A stretch of DNA of 64,000 bases from Auriscalpium vulgare (lineage: Eukaryota > Basidiomycota > Agaricomycetes > Russulales > Auriscalpiaceae): contig JAHBBC010000031.1 of the NCBI GenBank assembly GCA_019915015.1, positions 1 to 64,000 of the forward strand, written 5' to 3'. Under the pieces are notes generated by a model. The model did no database searches. It saw only the letters and a program-made list of their open reading frames with translations, and had not been told where the DNA came from. The position numbers and the translations under genes were made by a program. Below are positions 1 through 10,950 of this stretch, piece after piece. Numbering within the stretch: position 1 is the first letter of the stretch; each line of letters opens with the position of its first letter.

Positions 1-288
1 GTTAGGCACTGCGATGTCGGTCAGGAGTACCTTCAAAAGTTTTCTGGCGTCGTTCCCCGCGTCGATTGGCAAGACGGAGAGGATTCCCACGGTTCCATTA
101 ATTCGTGAAGCTTGGCTTTTCCTGTGTCCTTTTGGTAGGTTTGTCCATTTGGTGAGTGTTCGTTTTCAGTGCTGGCTCTGTCGTACACTCTCGTCATATG
201 TATAGTAGCCACCTTCGTTATGACAGTACGTACGTATTCTATCGTACGGTCGACGTGAATAACTAAATTTGTATGCAGACAGGCGTTG

Positions 289-987
289 TCATTTCTTGGC
301 TAACAAAATCTCTAGATATTTCTGGAACGCCGTTGTGAGCGCTTCGTCAACCCCAGCCGCCTTCCAACCCTCTAAGATTGGCCCCGACAACTTTCCCTGA
401 GCGACTGACTTCAAACCCTCCCGGACATCTAAGGTGATCTCAACTCCCGAACCCGGTGCCCTGCCCTCGACGCCTTCGGCGCCCGAAGACAGATCTAGAA
501 CCTGCATCTTGATAGCCTGCAACACCTGTTCGAGCTGCGCCCTCGCCTTCCCGCCCCCATGGCCCCCATAGCTGATCACCCACGCCCCCTTCCCCTTCCA
601 CTCGTGGTAGAGTAGATCGATGGCATGCTTCGCGCTGGCGGGGTAGCCCCAGTTGTACTGCGGCGTGACGAAGATGAACGCGTCGTGCTTTGTAACCTCC
701 GCGGACCAGGTGCGAGTGGACTCGAGCTTGTACCGCGAGGGGTCATCGGCGGCCACTGCGGCCGGGATGGCAGGCTCGGAGGCGGTGAAGGAAGTGAAGA
801 GGGACGAGTATGGTGCGGCTGCAAGATCGATGTGGTGGATGGCGATGGACGTGGAGGGGGATGGACTCTGGCTCGCGACGTATGACTGCAACAGTTGGGC
901 GATGTGATCGGTGATGAGCGGGTTGAGCCTCTCGGGTCGGACACTGCACGTTATGATGGCGACTGAGAGGTTGTCGGTGGTGCTCAT
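289..987 (-). CDS. NAD(P)H-dependent FMN reductase family flavoprotein
   Basis: Single-exon gene of 232 residues. It has the flavodoxin-like fold signature of NADPH-dependent FMN reductases: an N-terminal strand followed by a TCSVRPERLNP phosphate/FMN loop, then PQYNWGYPAS near residue 120 and the glycine-rich VISYGGHGGGKA near residue 150. An upstream in-frame ATG exists at 1137. I chose 987 because the conserved first strand (LSVAIITCSV) begins right after it and the paralogue at 6833-7543 starts at the equivalent place. Such proteins reduce FMN or quinones with NAD(P)H in the cytosol; the substrate here is unknown. It is divergent from the F-box gene, with about 170 bp between the starts. 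Confidence 0.8.
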   Translation of the reverse strand: MSTTDNLSVAIITCSVRPERLNPLITDHIAQLLQSYVASQSPSPSTSIAIHHIDLAAAPYSSLFTSFTASEPAIPAAVAADDPSRYKLESTRTWSAEVTKHDAFIFVTPQYNWGYPASAKHAIDLLYHEWKGKGAWVISYGGHGGGKARAQLEQVLQAIKMQVLDLSSGAEGVEGRAPGSGVEITLDVREGLKSVAQGKLSGPILEGWKAAGVDEALTTAFQKYLEILLAKK

Positions 988-1159
988 CGTGTCTCGAAGA
1001 GCTGCTGCTGCCTGGTTAGCGTCAAGCGTCCCATCCTTATATCGAACGCAATGTGGCGTTTTATTCACCGTTGATAACGGCTGCATATTGCGCAGCTGTC
1101 CGCAGTCCTCCCGCAGGCTGTTCCTGATCTCAGACAATATCTCTCTCTACGTAACCGCC

Positions 1160-2350
1160 ATGGCCTCGGAGCGTCTCCGCTTGCCCGCAGAACTTTGGAT
1201 CCATATTTTCCACATCGCAACGCATCACCCGCTCCTGCACTCTGTCAAGTATGAGCCATTCGAACCGTGCGTCCACGTGGCCGAGGAGATGCATGCAGAA
1301 ATGCTGCAAGTCAAGCTGGCCATCACGCTCGTGTGCAGAAGTTGGAGGGACATGTCACTACACATGCTTTACGAGGATGTCTGGGTCAGACATGGGGATG
1401 CATCTCTGGGACTTGCCCTCAAGGGCGACCCACATGCCGCCGAGCCTGGACTCGGACGATGGGTACGCCGCGCAACGCTGCCCTACAGCCATACGGAAAC
1501 CGTCAAACCAAATCCCCCCCGCGCACTTCTCATCCTCCACCATTGCCCTGCCCTGGAGGTGCTAGTACGGCCATGGACAGGCGACGACCGTCTGCGCTTC
1601 GAGTTCCCCACCGAGACGGTTGCCCTCCCGCGCCTGAAGCGCCTCGACTGGTGGTACCACGCCGCAGCCGCGCGCAGCGGCGGGATCAACTCCCTAGACC
1701 AGGTGTTGCAGAGCGCACCGAGCATTGAGTACCTCTCCCTCGGCGGCGAAATGTGGTTGTTCTCGCTGCATGCGCATTTCGAACTTCCCCGCGTCAAGGT
1801 CCTGCGCTTGCGACGCGTCAACACGTTGTTCGTGGTGCAGATAGCGAAGTGGACTATGCCCGCACTCACGCACCTCCTGCTTGAGTGCCCGCTACACCCG
1901 GATTCCATGGAGAACCTGTGGGAGGCTCTCGGGTCCACGCTGCGCTGCGTCGAGTTTGGGAGCCACATTGGTTTTACGTTTGACGACCAACTCTCCCTGG
2001 CGCTTAGGCAATGCCCCTGCGTGGAGGAGCTCAATTATTATCTCTTCTTCACCATGCGACTCGCTCGCACTCAGACCCACGAGTCCCTGCGGCGCGTCGG
2101 CCTGCACGCCCTCCAGAACGACGCGATTTACCCGATTATAAATGGAGCACCGAACTTTCCACACATTGAGGCCCATTTCTACGCTTACCCTACGGAGTGC
2201 TTCCCAGCCCTTCGGGAGTTCGTGCTGTATGGAAAGGAGTGGCGCGCTTTCGTCGAGGATCAGCACTTCTCCGACATCGTCAAAGTTGTCGAGGATTCCG
2301 GCCGCGTTATTGATATCTCTCAAATTGTCAGTAAGATTTTCTGCTTGTAA
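1160..2350 (+). CDS. F-box-like protein (Agaricomycete family)
   Basis: 396 residues, no obvious internal intron. The N-terminus (residues 5-60) has the F-box pattern LPAELWIHIF ... ITLVCRSWRDMS, followed by irregular leucine-rich segments typical of the large Agaricomycete F-box families. These are usually substrate adaptors of SCF ubiquitin ligases, inferred here from the motif only. The start at 1160 was chosen because the F-box follows it directly; longer frames upstream overlap the divergent reductase gene. A GTAAG donor at 2330 and an AG at 2382 would give an alternative 3' exon ending at 2405, so the last residues are uncertain. A clear paralogue lies at 56744-57961, with matching F-box, RRVVLPYTHS-like and KRLDWW-like blocks. 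Confidence 0.75.
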   Translation: MASERLRLPAELWIHIFHIATHHPLLHSVKYEPFEPCVHVAEEMHAEMLQVKLAITLVCRSWRDMSLHMLYEDVWVRHGDASLGLALKGDPHAAEPGLGRWVRRATLPYSHTETVKPNPPRALLILHHCPALEVLVRPWTGDDRLRFEFPTETVALPRLKRLDWWYHAAAARSGGINSLDQVLQSAPSIEYLSLGGEMWLFSLHAHFELPRVKVLRLRRVNTLFVVQIAKWTMPALTHLLLECPLHPDSMENLWEALGSTLRCVEFGSHIGFTFDDQLSLALRQCPCVEELNYYLFFTMRLARTQTHESLRRVGLHALQNDAIYPIINGAPNFPHIEAHFYAYPTECFPALREFVLYGKEWRAFVEDQHFSDIVKVVEDSGRVIDISQIVSKIFCL

Positions 2351-2738
2351 ACTCGATTGTCTGACGACTTCTTGATCCGTAGTGAACGGCTGCACATTTG
2401 GCTGAGCAGCCGAACAAAGTAGGAATCATCGTGCCTCTGGCAGTTAGCCTTAGCTGTGTCATACTGCCAATAGGTTGCTCATTCCTCGAGTACTTGCAAG
2501 TCCGCTTTTGAGCGCCATCCCATAGTATTTATCCACCTAGTTAAGCACTGTACTGAAAGCTTAGGGTAGCGGCCGTTAGCTGCGCGTACGACTCGGCTTA
2601 CTTAGGATCATGTGACAGTAGTGCGGTTCAGATTCGGTCCTTCAAATAACTTGCGCACCTCCGACCGATCACCGTTTTCGCGGTCTGACTGCCTCAACGA
2701 TTCAAGTCAAAAACTCGCCTCGCATTCTTGCCCACAAC
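2351..2738. other. Intergenic: F-box 3' end / light-chain promoter
   Basis: About 390 bp without a supported gene. It must hold the 3' UTR of the F-box gene and the promoter of the myosin light chain. I saw no convincing TATA box or repeat. Confidence 0.5.
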
Positions 2739-3446
2739 ATGTCTTACCCGAACTATCTGTCGCCGAATATCACACCGACCAAGGCGCAGAAGTCGCGCGC
2801 TCGCCGGGAGCCGTCGGGCGTATTCTCGCGCTTCCAACCTGCGCAGATCCAGCAATTCAAAGAGGCATTCTCTTTGATTGACCAGAACCGTGATGGTCTG
2901 ATCACCGAGCAAGATTTGAAGGAGACTTTCACCAGCCTAGGTGCGTTTCTGCTCGCAAGTGACGCTTTGTCAGGGCTTAACCTTTGTTCCGGATAGGCGT
3001 CACGCCATCTAGAGATATGATGGACGAGTTGCTGTCGTCAAGACCGGGCGGGCAGGGCGGCTCGTCGCTAGCTGCGGAGGATCCAGCGGACCGTGGCGTC
3101 AACTTCGCGATGTTCCTGACAATGATGAGCGAACACCTCATGGACTTCGACGCAGAGGCAGAGCTTCTGGAGGCATTTGGGTCATTTGACGAGGGCGATT
3201 CAGGTATGGTGAAGGGGGAGGAAGTCAGGAAGTGGCTCAGCGAGACGGGAGATCGGATGGATCATCAGGAGGTGCGTTCCTCCTCCAACTCGCGTAAGGG
3301 TGTCTATGCCGATATTGTGTGCTGGGCAGATCGACCGCTTCCTAAAGGGCTCGTTTACCGACCGCCAGGGTAACTTCAATTACCGGGAATGGGTGAAAGT
3401 ACTAAGAGTTAACGAGGAGGACACTGAGCCAGAGACTCCAGCATGA
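2739..3446 (+). CDS. Myosin regulatory light chain (EF-hand protein)
   Basis: Three exons (2739-2940, 2997-3271, 3330-3446) with GT-AG introns of 56 and 58 nt give 197 residues. After a short basic N-terminus (KAQKSRARREPSGVFSRF) comes EF-hand 1 (FKEAFSLIDQNRDGLITEQDL), whose loop has D, N, D and E at ligand positions. The later EF-hands are degenerate (FGSFDEGDSGMVK; FTDRQGNFNYREW). This one-functional-hand pattern and the C-terminal REWVKVLR are typical of myosin II regulatory light chains (Rlc1/Cdc4-like), which bind the IQ motif of the heavy chain during cytokinesis. It converges on the next gene with about 130 bp between stops. Confidence 0.88.
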
Positions 3447-3580
3447 TCTCCATTGTAACTATACCCGACAACTCATAACTTATGTATCCCTACTGGCGAT
3501 TCTGTGCCTCTCAGGTACGTCTCGATCCAGACACGCTTCGATTTGTGTACACGGTCGGTTGCAAATACATTTTTGATGAC

Positions 3581-4934
3581 TCAAATCCAGTCTCCCTTCA
3601 GTGGCTCAACCGGAAACTTTACCGTATCCATTGCGAGTTCCTTCAGCATCTCGTCGATTGGTTCTTTGCCCTCGTTTTTTTCCGCCGCGCGCAACGCTTT
3701 ATTGCAGTTGTTAATGACATTCGCCGCGATGAAGATCACGAGTCTCACCTTCACCCCTTCCTTCGCCCAAGTTAGTCTCGAGCCCTTCGTCGCCTGCCCT
3801 GGCTGCAATCATGAGGAGTTCGGCGCCCTCACAGTCCAACAATTCCGGCATTTCCACGCTGGCGAACCGCAACCCGAAGCTTTCCCGGCCCTTACTCCCG
3901 CCCTTCCCAAAAACGTCCTTCATGATCTGCTCGGGATACCTAGCACGACGGTCCTCGGGAAGCCCGATGCGTTGCCCACCAGTGGGAGGTGCCAGGGGAT
4001 TCTTGACCTGGAGGATGAAAGAGGATGCTTCGTGTATGCGGAGGGCTTCCTGGACTTCGCCCATCTCAGACGGATGAGAGAGGTGGTAGCCAAGGTGCGT
4101 TTCACGCTGGGAGGGCACACGCGGTTCGTTGTTGACGATGGCGTAGGCTCCCCTTCCTGCGAGGCGCGAAGGTGCCTCATGGCGAGTTCCTGTGTTCCAC
4201 ATGAGACACGCTCGACACAGGATAATCCGCTACGCACCTCGGGTCTTGGTCTCATACGTCTTCTCTGCAAGGCCCTTCTCCAAAGAAAGCAGGTCGTCCC
4301 CCACAGCAGTGACAGTTGCCCAGAGGGTGTCCTTCTTTCCACGCCCCGGGCCGCCGTGCGCTGGCTCAGGCAACTGCTTCTTGCCGATGGACACAAGCCT
4401 ATACTGTTTTCTCGCCGTGTGGGGCTCCTTGGTCGGCACAGCGTTGGCGCCCTTCTCGAGGAGTGTCATCGCCGCATCGTCGTCTTGTTTCTTGGTGCTA
4501 TCAGCATCGCTGATGGTGCTAAACTCGGGAGGGCGCGGCACTAGCAGCATGTGGAAGCGGCTGACGTCGCCCAACGAGTGGGCTTCCTTGTGCTCTACCT
4601 TGGGCCGATAGAAGAAGTAGATATGGCCGCGCTCGATGGTCCCTGCACCCATCAGACAAAAGTATGTGTTGTATAGCGCGAACGTACCTGCCCAGGGCTC
4701 GCGCTTGCCGGACTTGGGTGCATTGTCCACGCTCTCTAGAGTTCCCTGCGGCCCTGAACTCTCTTTCTCATCCTTCGCTTTCTGCTTTTTGGCGGGGAGT
4801 TGTTCCCCATCTTCTACTTGCTCAGGGTGCCCCCGTTTGTTGGACCGTGGCTTCTTTGCACGCGGCTCCGGCTTGGCTTTCTCTGCGTTGCCCGTCTCCT
4901 GGAGGGCTGCCGCCTGGCGCCTGGTGGTTGGCAT
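3581..4934 (-). CDS. Conserved fungal protein (often titled 'BTB domain transcription factor')
   Basis: Four exons on the complement (4688-4934, 4238-4642, 3749-4156, 3581-3696) join in frame to 391 residues. The N-terminal 80 residues are basic and low complexity (TTRRQ, AKKPRSNKRG, PAKKQK), like a nuclear localisation tail. The folded part begins at GTIERGHIYFFYRPKV and contains EKGLAEKTYETKTRG, YAIVNNE, HLGYHLSHP and ESFGLRFASVEMPELLDCEGAELLMIAAR. These blocks match a family widespread in fungi that is named BTB transcription factor in ascomycete annotation, although I see no BTB fold. The first intron (45 nt) is a multiple of three, so retention would not break the frame. The function is unknown. 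Confidence 0.78.
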
Positions 4935-5059
4935 GATGTGGTGGGAGACTTCAATCGCGGTGGGTCAATTCACGGTTTATACATGCTGGGATCCTAATGA
5001 CGTCATCAACCGTCATAGCAACTAGAGCTGTGTGTACAATGCAGAGCATGCGCTGTGAC

Positions 5060-6717
5060 TTACAGCAACATGCCAGTGGGCTTCAAGCCGTCAAATTCTC
5101 CCTTTGCGCCGTCATAAATTACTCTACCCCTCAAGATCGTCTGCACTGTGCGGCCACGCAGATTCTTCCCTTCATACGGTGTAAGCTTGTTCTTGAAATT
5201 TAGGCTTTCCTTCGTGATCTGATCAAGACGTCAGTGTATACAACGGCAACCAGATAGAGCAAACCGTACCGTGAACTCCGCCTCAGGATCCCAGACGAGG
5301 AAGTCCGCATCGTAACCGACAGCGAGCTTGCCTTTCGTTTCGTCCAAACCAGCATGTCTCGCGGTTTGCTCGCTCGTCCACCGTAGAATCTTGCCGATCG
5401 ATATGCCTCTTTTACTACCCTCCGTCCACAACAAGCTGAGCCCCAGTCCCAGCGTGCTGATGCCTCCCCACGCGCCCATGATATCGCCAGAATCGACCTT
5501 CTTCAACTCTGCGACGCATGGACTATGATCCGACACAACGAGATCGATCGTCCCGTCGCACAGGGCATCCCAAAGCGCCTCTCGGTTGGCGTCGTCCCGG
5601 ATCGGCGGGCAGCATTTGAACTCCGGGCGCCCATGCGGGATCGAGGATGCCGACAGGCAGAGATAGTGGAAACACGTCTCGACCGTGAGTTTCAGACCGG
5701 CTGCTTTGGCTTCGCGGACGAGCGGCAGCGCGTGCGCGGCGGAAAGGTGGACGATGTGGCAGCGCAGATTGGGGTATTTCTTCTGTAGGGAAGTGATCCG
5801 CGAGATGGCGTCGACTTCAAAGGTCTGCGGCCGCGAAGCGAGAAAGGTACTATAGAGGGTAGGGTCTGCGGTCTGCACGTGAGGGTGTGCTGGTGAATCC
5901 TCGAATTCTGCGTGGAATAGGAGCACAGAACCTGTGCCCTGCATGAATGTTCAGTACAGGCATGCTCAGTGCGGGTGTGTTCGTACATGCAGCGCACTCA
6001 TGGCAATATGGAGATCTTTCTCGGCAACGCAAGGGAACTCCTGTAGAACCCAGGTCAACGGTCTTCTTCACTGTGTGAGATCACGACCGCATACCTCGAC
6101 ACCGCTCTCGATCATGAAGCACTTGAAGCCTTTGACACCGGCATCGATCAATGGATGCAGGTGGTCCTATATATGAGCGAAGCCCTCAGCCCATATCGTG
6201 GCACTGGTAGCATCATGGCATCTAACCTTGTTCCCGGGAATCACTCCACCCCAAAATGCGACATCGGTCCAGCACTGGCCAGACGCAGCTTCGCGCTTCA
6301 GAGCCAGATTCTCGATGGTCGTCGTGGGTGGAATCGAGTTGAGGGGCATATCCACCACTGTAGTGACGCCTCCCGATGCAGCAGCTCGCGTGCCCGTCCA
6401 AAATCCCTCCCAGTCCGTGCGCCCTGGTTCATTGAGGTGGACATGGGCGCTATGTGCCTTGTGAGCATCACGATCACACGGCGAGATCAAGTAAGACTCA
6501 CATACTCTACGAGCCCAGGGAGGAGGAAGTGCTCATCTACGTCGGACCAGTTCGCATCTGGGAGGTCTGGGTAAAATGCACGGCTTCGTCTTCCTGGATG
6601 GACAGCGGTGATCTTTCCCGAGGTGGTCGATACCTCGATGGTCGCTGGCCGAGGTAATTCTGCATCTGGCAGGAGGACATGTTTTCCTGTGAAGACTTTG
6701 AGTTCAGAAGACGGCAT
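5060..6717 (-). CDS. Allantoinase
   Basis: Six exons on the complement (6506-6717, 6227-6449, 6095-6166, 5987-6040, 5270-5938, 5060-5218) give 462 residues, the usual allantoinase length. It hydrolyses allantoin to allantoate in purine degradation. Amidohydrolase features are visible. The metal motif [11 protein letters not shown] is rebuilt across intron 1. [18 protein letters not shown] carries the lysine expected to be carboxylated. Metal histidines occur in LLFHAEFED and [11 protein letters not shown], and the catalytic aspartate in VVSDHSPC. The C-terminal beta-sandwich ends [16 protein letters not shown]. The 54-nt exon 4 is needed to keep the frame. Allantoin use is normally nitrogen-regulated, but I saw no GATA cluster to prove that here. 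Confidence 0.93.
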
Positions 6718-6832
6718 CGTTCCTCGCTGTGCGCAGACAAGAGGTTCTTCACAAGATGTTGACTGGTGGTTGAGCTGAAGTCACAATGATACAGATGACG
6801 CTGGTAGATAAGATCAGATTCCACGGACAGGA

Positions 6833-7543
6833 TCACCGTCGTTTATTTGCTAATAAAACCTCCACAAATTTTTGGAACGCCCTCGTCAACGCTCCGTCCA
6901 CGCCGGCCTCCTTAAAGCTCTCCAAAATAGCCTCCGTTAACTTCCCTTGTGCGATGGACTTGAGGTCCTCACGGATATCTATACTGAGTTCGACGCCAGA
7001 CACCGGTGCGGCGCCTTCCGCAAATCCTTCCCCGCCTGAAGGCCGACCAAGTACCTGCAGCTTAAGACCTTGGAGTACCTGCTCAAGCTGCACCCTCCCC
7101 TTCCCGCCACCTCGGTTTGCATAGCTGATGACCCACGCCCCCTTCCCCACCCACTCATGGTAGAGAAGATCGAGCGCGTGCTTCACACTTGCGGGGTATC
7201 CCAGATTGTACTGCGGCATGACGAAGATAAAGGCATCGTGCTTGGTGATCTCCGAAGACCAGGCGCGCGTGGACTCGAGTTCATAATGCGAGGTTGGGTC
7301 GTCGATGGGGAGGGCTGCCGGAATGTCGGGTTCGGCAGCGGTGAAGGGTGTGAAGATGGACGAGTGGGGTGCGACTGCGAGATCAATGGATTTGAGGGTG
7401 ATGACCACGGGCTGTTGAAGGCTATTGTTCGACAAGTAGGATTGCAGCAGTTGCATGATATATTCAGAGACGAGTGGATTGATCCTCTTGGGTCGAACAC
7501 TGCATGTGATGATGGCGATGGAGAGTTTCGTGGTCGTGCCCAT
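6833..7543 (-). CDS. NAD(P)H-dependent FMN reductase family flavoprotein (paralogue)
   Basis: Single-exon, 236 residues; a close paralogue of the gene at 289-987. Matching blocks are AIITCSVRPKRINPLV, PQYNLGYPASVKHALDLLYHEW, WVISYANRGGGKGRVQLEQVLQ and the C-terminal FQKFVEVLLANK. The start at 7543 (MGTTTKLS) matches the paralogue's start; an ATG 33 nt upstream is less likely. The YGGHGGG loop of the first copy is YANRGGG here, so cofactor or substrate preference may differ. It lies 115 bp upstream of allantoinase on the same strand, but nothing shows a shared function. Confidence 0.8.
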   Translation of the reverse strand: MGTTTKLSIAIITCSVRPKRINPLVSEYIMQLLQSYLSNNSLQQPVVITLKSIDLAVAPHSSIFTPFTAAEPDIPAALPIDDPTSHYELESTRAWSSEITKHDAFIFVMPQYNLGYPASVKHALDLLYHEWVGKGAWVISYANRGGGKGRVQLEQVLQGLKLQVLGRPSGGEGFAEGAAPVSGVELSIDIREDLKSIAQGKLTEAILESFKEAGVDGALTRAFQKFVEVLLANKRR

Positions 7544-8233
7544 CTGTGAAGCAAAGAGTGGTGGGAGGCTAATCAACAGTTAGCATGCTGATGATATACG
7601 CAAATCGTGGCCGTCGTCGTACCTGTCCGCGGCGTCTGAGTAGTGAACTTGTAAAGTAGATGAAGAGCGCAATTTATCTCATGCTCACCACGGAACAAAT
7701 CAGCGAGAAATAATGCATAATCAGCGTTGGTTGCGGATACGGCGCTTGAGTCGATGCGACATTGCGTTTCACGAAGCACAAAGCTCGTCATCGTTATCAT
7801 CGCTTCAGAGACAGGGACGTAGCTCGTGCACACAGTATCGATCCGGCTCCTCATAGAGTGGATCATACGATTCTGAAGCTACGAGGAGCACGAGGATATG
7901 TGTGTTGGCGTGCTCTCACCTAGTAAACAGAGCGCATCGCACGATGGATACTGTGCGACGCAAAATGCAACATCTCTGCCCACTATTGATAGTCCTGTCT
8001 TCGGCGGTCGCCATTGGGGAGGTTCGTTGAAATGGACAGACAACACACTCTGGAGTGTCCTTTTAGGACCGTGAGCAGAACGAGATGGACCAAACATACT
8101 CTTAGCTCTTCAACTCGGACGAGTCAGACCAGGGTACGTTCGCGGGGTTCATGGTACAGGTGGTCGCGCGTAAGACCGTGGGACGAGTTGAAAGATGCGC
8201 ACGACAGTAGATAAGATGAGATTGGCAAGATTT
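7544..8233. other. Intergenic, no gene supported
   Basis: About 690 bp. Short frames here lack homology-like blocks or plausible splicing. It contains the reductase promoter and the 3' end of the first methyltransferase gene. Confidence 0.5.
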
Positions 8234-9398
8234 TCAAAGCCTCGTCACGGACCAGGTCAGCCAATAGAACTTGAACCCTTCCGTCTCCATCGCCTTGACC
8301 CCCTCCTCCCCATGCACAGCCGCAATGGCAGAGTTCAAAGAGTCCTGCTCTACCTTCCTCAGTTCAGTCTCGACACGGACCGTGCCCTTCTCGAACACCT
8401 CTCCATCCCACAAATCGGTCCAGCTCTCTGGCGAATGAGTGAACCTGTCTCCCAAACTCATGAGAGACCTCCTCATTCCCTTCAAGGGGAGCCCCGCATG
8501 CTCTCCAAATAACATCGAGCCGGGCTCGGGAGAGAGCAACGCCGCGAGAGCACGAGCGAGGGTCAGCTGCTCAGCCTCCTGGAAGAGGTGGAAGAAGGCG
8601 GACGCATGGATGGCAGACACATGACCACGCAAGGGGTTGAGAGATGTCAGAGTCTTCAGGTCGGGAACAGGAGTCGTGGGAGGTGACGCGTTGTTGAAGG
8701 GCGGAACGATCTCGAGGTGAGAGGGATTGAATGCGTCGCCGGCAATGAAGGGGACTGGGAATGTCTCCGGCGTCGACTTGAACGCGAAATGACCGAGATC
8801 CCAAAATTCTGATGTCGAGGTCAGTCCAGGGCAGACGAGGGGAGAGATGCCTTCCCACCCTGATGCAAATCTGAGGCTATCGCGTTCTCTGCGGGGTAAC
8901 CATCGAAGATGGCCTTCCTGACATCGTTACCAACTAACCAGAGCCGTCATTGGGACATCAATAATTGACAAGATATGAGCACGCACAGCAGCATCCGATA
9001 TCCAGGAAGATTGCGCCTTTGCGTTCCTTGCCAAGTTCCAAGAATTGCTTATAAGGGAAGAGACGAGAGATCTTCAATCTGTTTCGGGGTCGGTCGTCCA
9101 CGTCAGTGTGAAACTAATCTTGACAGAAGCTCACTTCGTCCAGGCAAAGCGGCGTATGCACGCGTATGGGTATACCTGACAAGAGATCAGCAACCACATA
9201 TTCCGAAACACTTCAACGTACTGCATACGCGTCCGCCTGCACTTTGACGAGATGCTCCTTCAACTCAGCATCGTCCTGTATGCCGGTCTGTAGCTTCCAA
9301 AACGCGCTCTCTACCTCGTCCAAGTCGTACTGGTCGTCGTCGTACTTGGGTGGCAGCTTCGCTACCGGAATTTCTGTGCCAGACGGAGCTGTAGTCAT
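8234..9398 (-). CDS. SAM-dependent methyltransferase (AusD-like fungal family), copy 1
   Basis: Five exons on the complement (9222-9398, 9135-9175, 8987-9078, 8859-8933, 8234-8808), 319 residues. The SAM-binding glycine loop LDIGCCFGND is assembled across the third intron. It is followed by an acidic strand (ASDLHQ) and the family blocks AIHASAFFHLF, LARALAALLSPEPGSM and WDGEVFEKGTVRVETEL, ending YWLTWSVTRL. These are hallmarks of a class-I methyltransferase family frequent in fungal secondary metabolism (AusD-like); the substrate cannot be read from sequence. The neighbouring gene at 9780-10950 has the same five-exon plan with identical internal exon sizes (41, 92, 75 nt), so the two are tandem duplicates. 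Confidence 0.87.
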
Positions 9399-9779
9399 GA
9401 TCGACTAGTAAAGAGCTGTGAGATCTGCTTAAATGAGCAAGAGAGAGATACTTATGTGTTCGACTCACAGAAGAACAGAACCCGGCGGGTCATTTGCCCC
9501 GTCGGATGGTATTTCCAGAATAGCAGATGCGGCGCACGGGACATCCGCTTCGTATCGCTGACTGTGAGACATCGATGCCTTATTGACTTTGAAATACTTA
9601 CCCACTCGTTCTTATTATGGCCCTACAAGCACCATGTTTCGCCAAAATTATGTGGGACGACAGAGTCTGCATTGGCAGGCGGCATGATGAAGCGACTCAC
9701 CCAGCCTAGGCTCTGACGTGAAATGCAGTAACAGTCCAACGCAAGATAGGTGATAATACAAGCAACTGCTTTCGATACA
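9399..9779. other. Intergenic spacer between methyltransferase paralogues
   Basis: About 380 bp between the start of copy 1 and the stop of copy 2. No gene, repeat or RNA was recognised. Confidence 0.5.
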
Positions 9780-10950
9780 TCACAATCTGATAATAGCATA
9801 CTTCAGGATGTGAAATTTGGCGTCCCCCTCCAACCCCATACTCTTCTGAATATCCGCCCGTTCCACCATCACCAACTCCGTCTCCACCCGCACCGTGCCC
9901 TTCTCAAACACCTCACCGTCCCACAGCGCCGTCCACGTCTCCGGGCTGTGGCAAAACATGCCCGTCGGGCCGTGCACCTTGCTGAAGCGGTGACCCTTCT
10001 CCGGTAGTGCGCCGTGCGAGCCCAAGATAATCGAGCCAGGCTCCGGCGAGAGCAGGCCCCCGAGCGCGCGTGCGAGGTGCAGCTGACTATCCTCCTGAAA
10101 TAGGTGGAAGAATGCGGATGCATGGATCGCGGAGATGTGCCCGCGCAGCGGGTTCAGCGAGGTCAGCGTGCTCAGGGTGGGACGCGACACGGGCGCCGGG
10201 GCGCCGGAAGGGAGGGGAGGCGCGATCGCGAGGTACTCGGCCTTGAAGGCGTCGCCTTGGATGAAGGTCGCGGGGAATGTCTCGGGCGTGGACTTGAAGA
10301 GCTTGTGTCCGAGATCCCAGAAGTCTAGTGATCGGTGTATGTGAGTGGCAACGGTGGGGGACGCCGACGTGCGCACCTTGATGAAGATCGAACGTGACCA
10401 CATTCTCGGCAGGCCAGCCATCCGCAACGGATTTCCTCGCATCGTTGCCGACTTGATTCAGCTGTCAATCGTTGCAGCGGACGAAGGCAGGTGGTCACTC
10501 ACAGCAGCACCCGATGTCGAGATAGATCGCGCCCTCCCTCTCCTTTGCCAGCTTCGAGAAATGGGGGTAGGCGGGCAAGCGCGAGATCTTGAGTCTGAGC
10601 CACGGACAACACTGTTAGTTATCTCGTCGTTACCCTGTTTCTACTGAAGTCTCACTTGGTCCACGCGAACCGACGGATACACGGGTATGGGTGCACCTAA
10701 AGCGTGCAAAATCAGGCTCCGGTCACAGCTAAACTTAACGGACGAGACGTACCGCATACGCTGCCGCTTGTATCTCTAGCAGATGGTTCTTCAGCTCGTT
10801 ATCATCCTGGATGCCGGTCTGCGACTTGAAGAACGCGCTCTCTTCGGCGTCAAGGCCATAGAACGATTCGTCCAGCGGTAGACGGTAGTGAGGCGGCAAG
10901 ACTGTGGAAGACTCGGACTCGCCGATGGCGGGTTTCATATAGTACTCCAT
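9780..10950 (-). CDS. SAM-dependent methyltransferase (AusD-like fungal family), copy 2
   Basis: Five exons on the complement (10753-10950, 10656-10696, 10503-10594, 10377-10451, 9780-10324), 316 residues. Order of blocks: YRLPLDESFYGLDAEESAFF, TGIQDDNELKNHL, HPYPCIRRFAWTK, the SAM loop LDIGCCFGND, DFWDLGHKLFKSTPETFP, AIHASAFFHLFQED, LSPEPGSIILGSHG, SPETWTALWDGEVFEKG. The protein is close to copy 1 but retains an insert (GAPAPVSRP) and a different C-terminus (FHILKYAIIRL). Function is inferred only to the level of O-, N- or C-methyl transfer from SAM in the cytosol. Confidence 0.87.

Noticed and set aside
6041..6094. Shorter intron in allantoinase ending at CACAG (6071)
   Set aside because: That acceptor puts TGA in frame. 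Only the acceptor at 6041 restores the conserved GVE-EFPC sequence.
7573..7866. 97-codon frame upstream of the second FMN reductase
   Set aside because: No recognisable motif, and it sits where the promoter should be.
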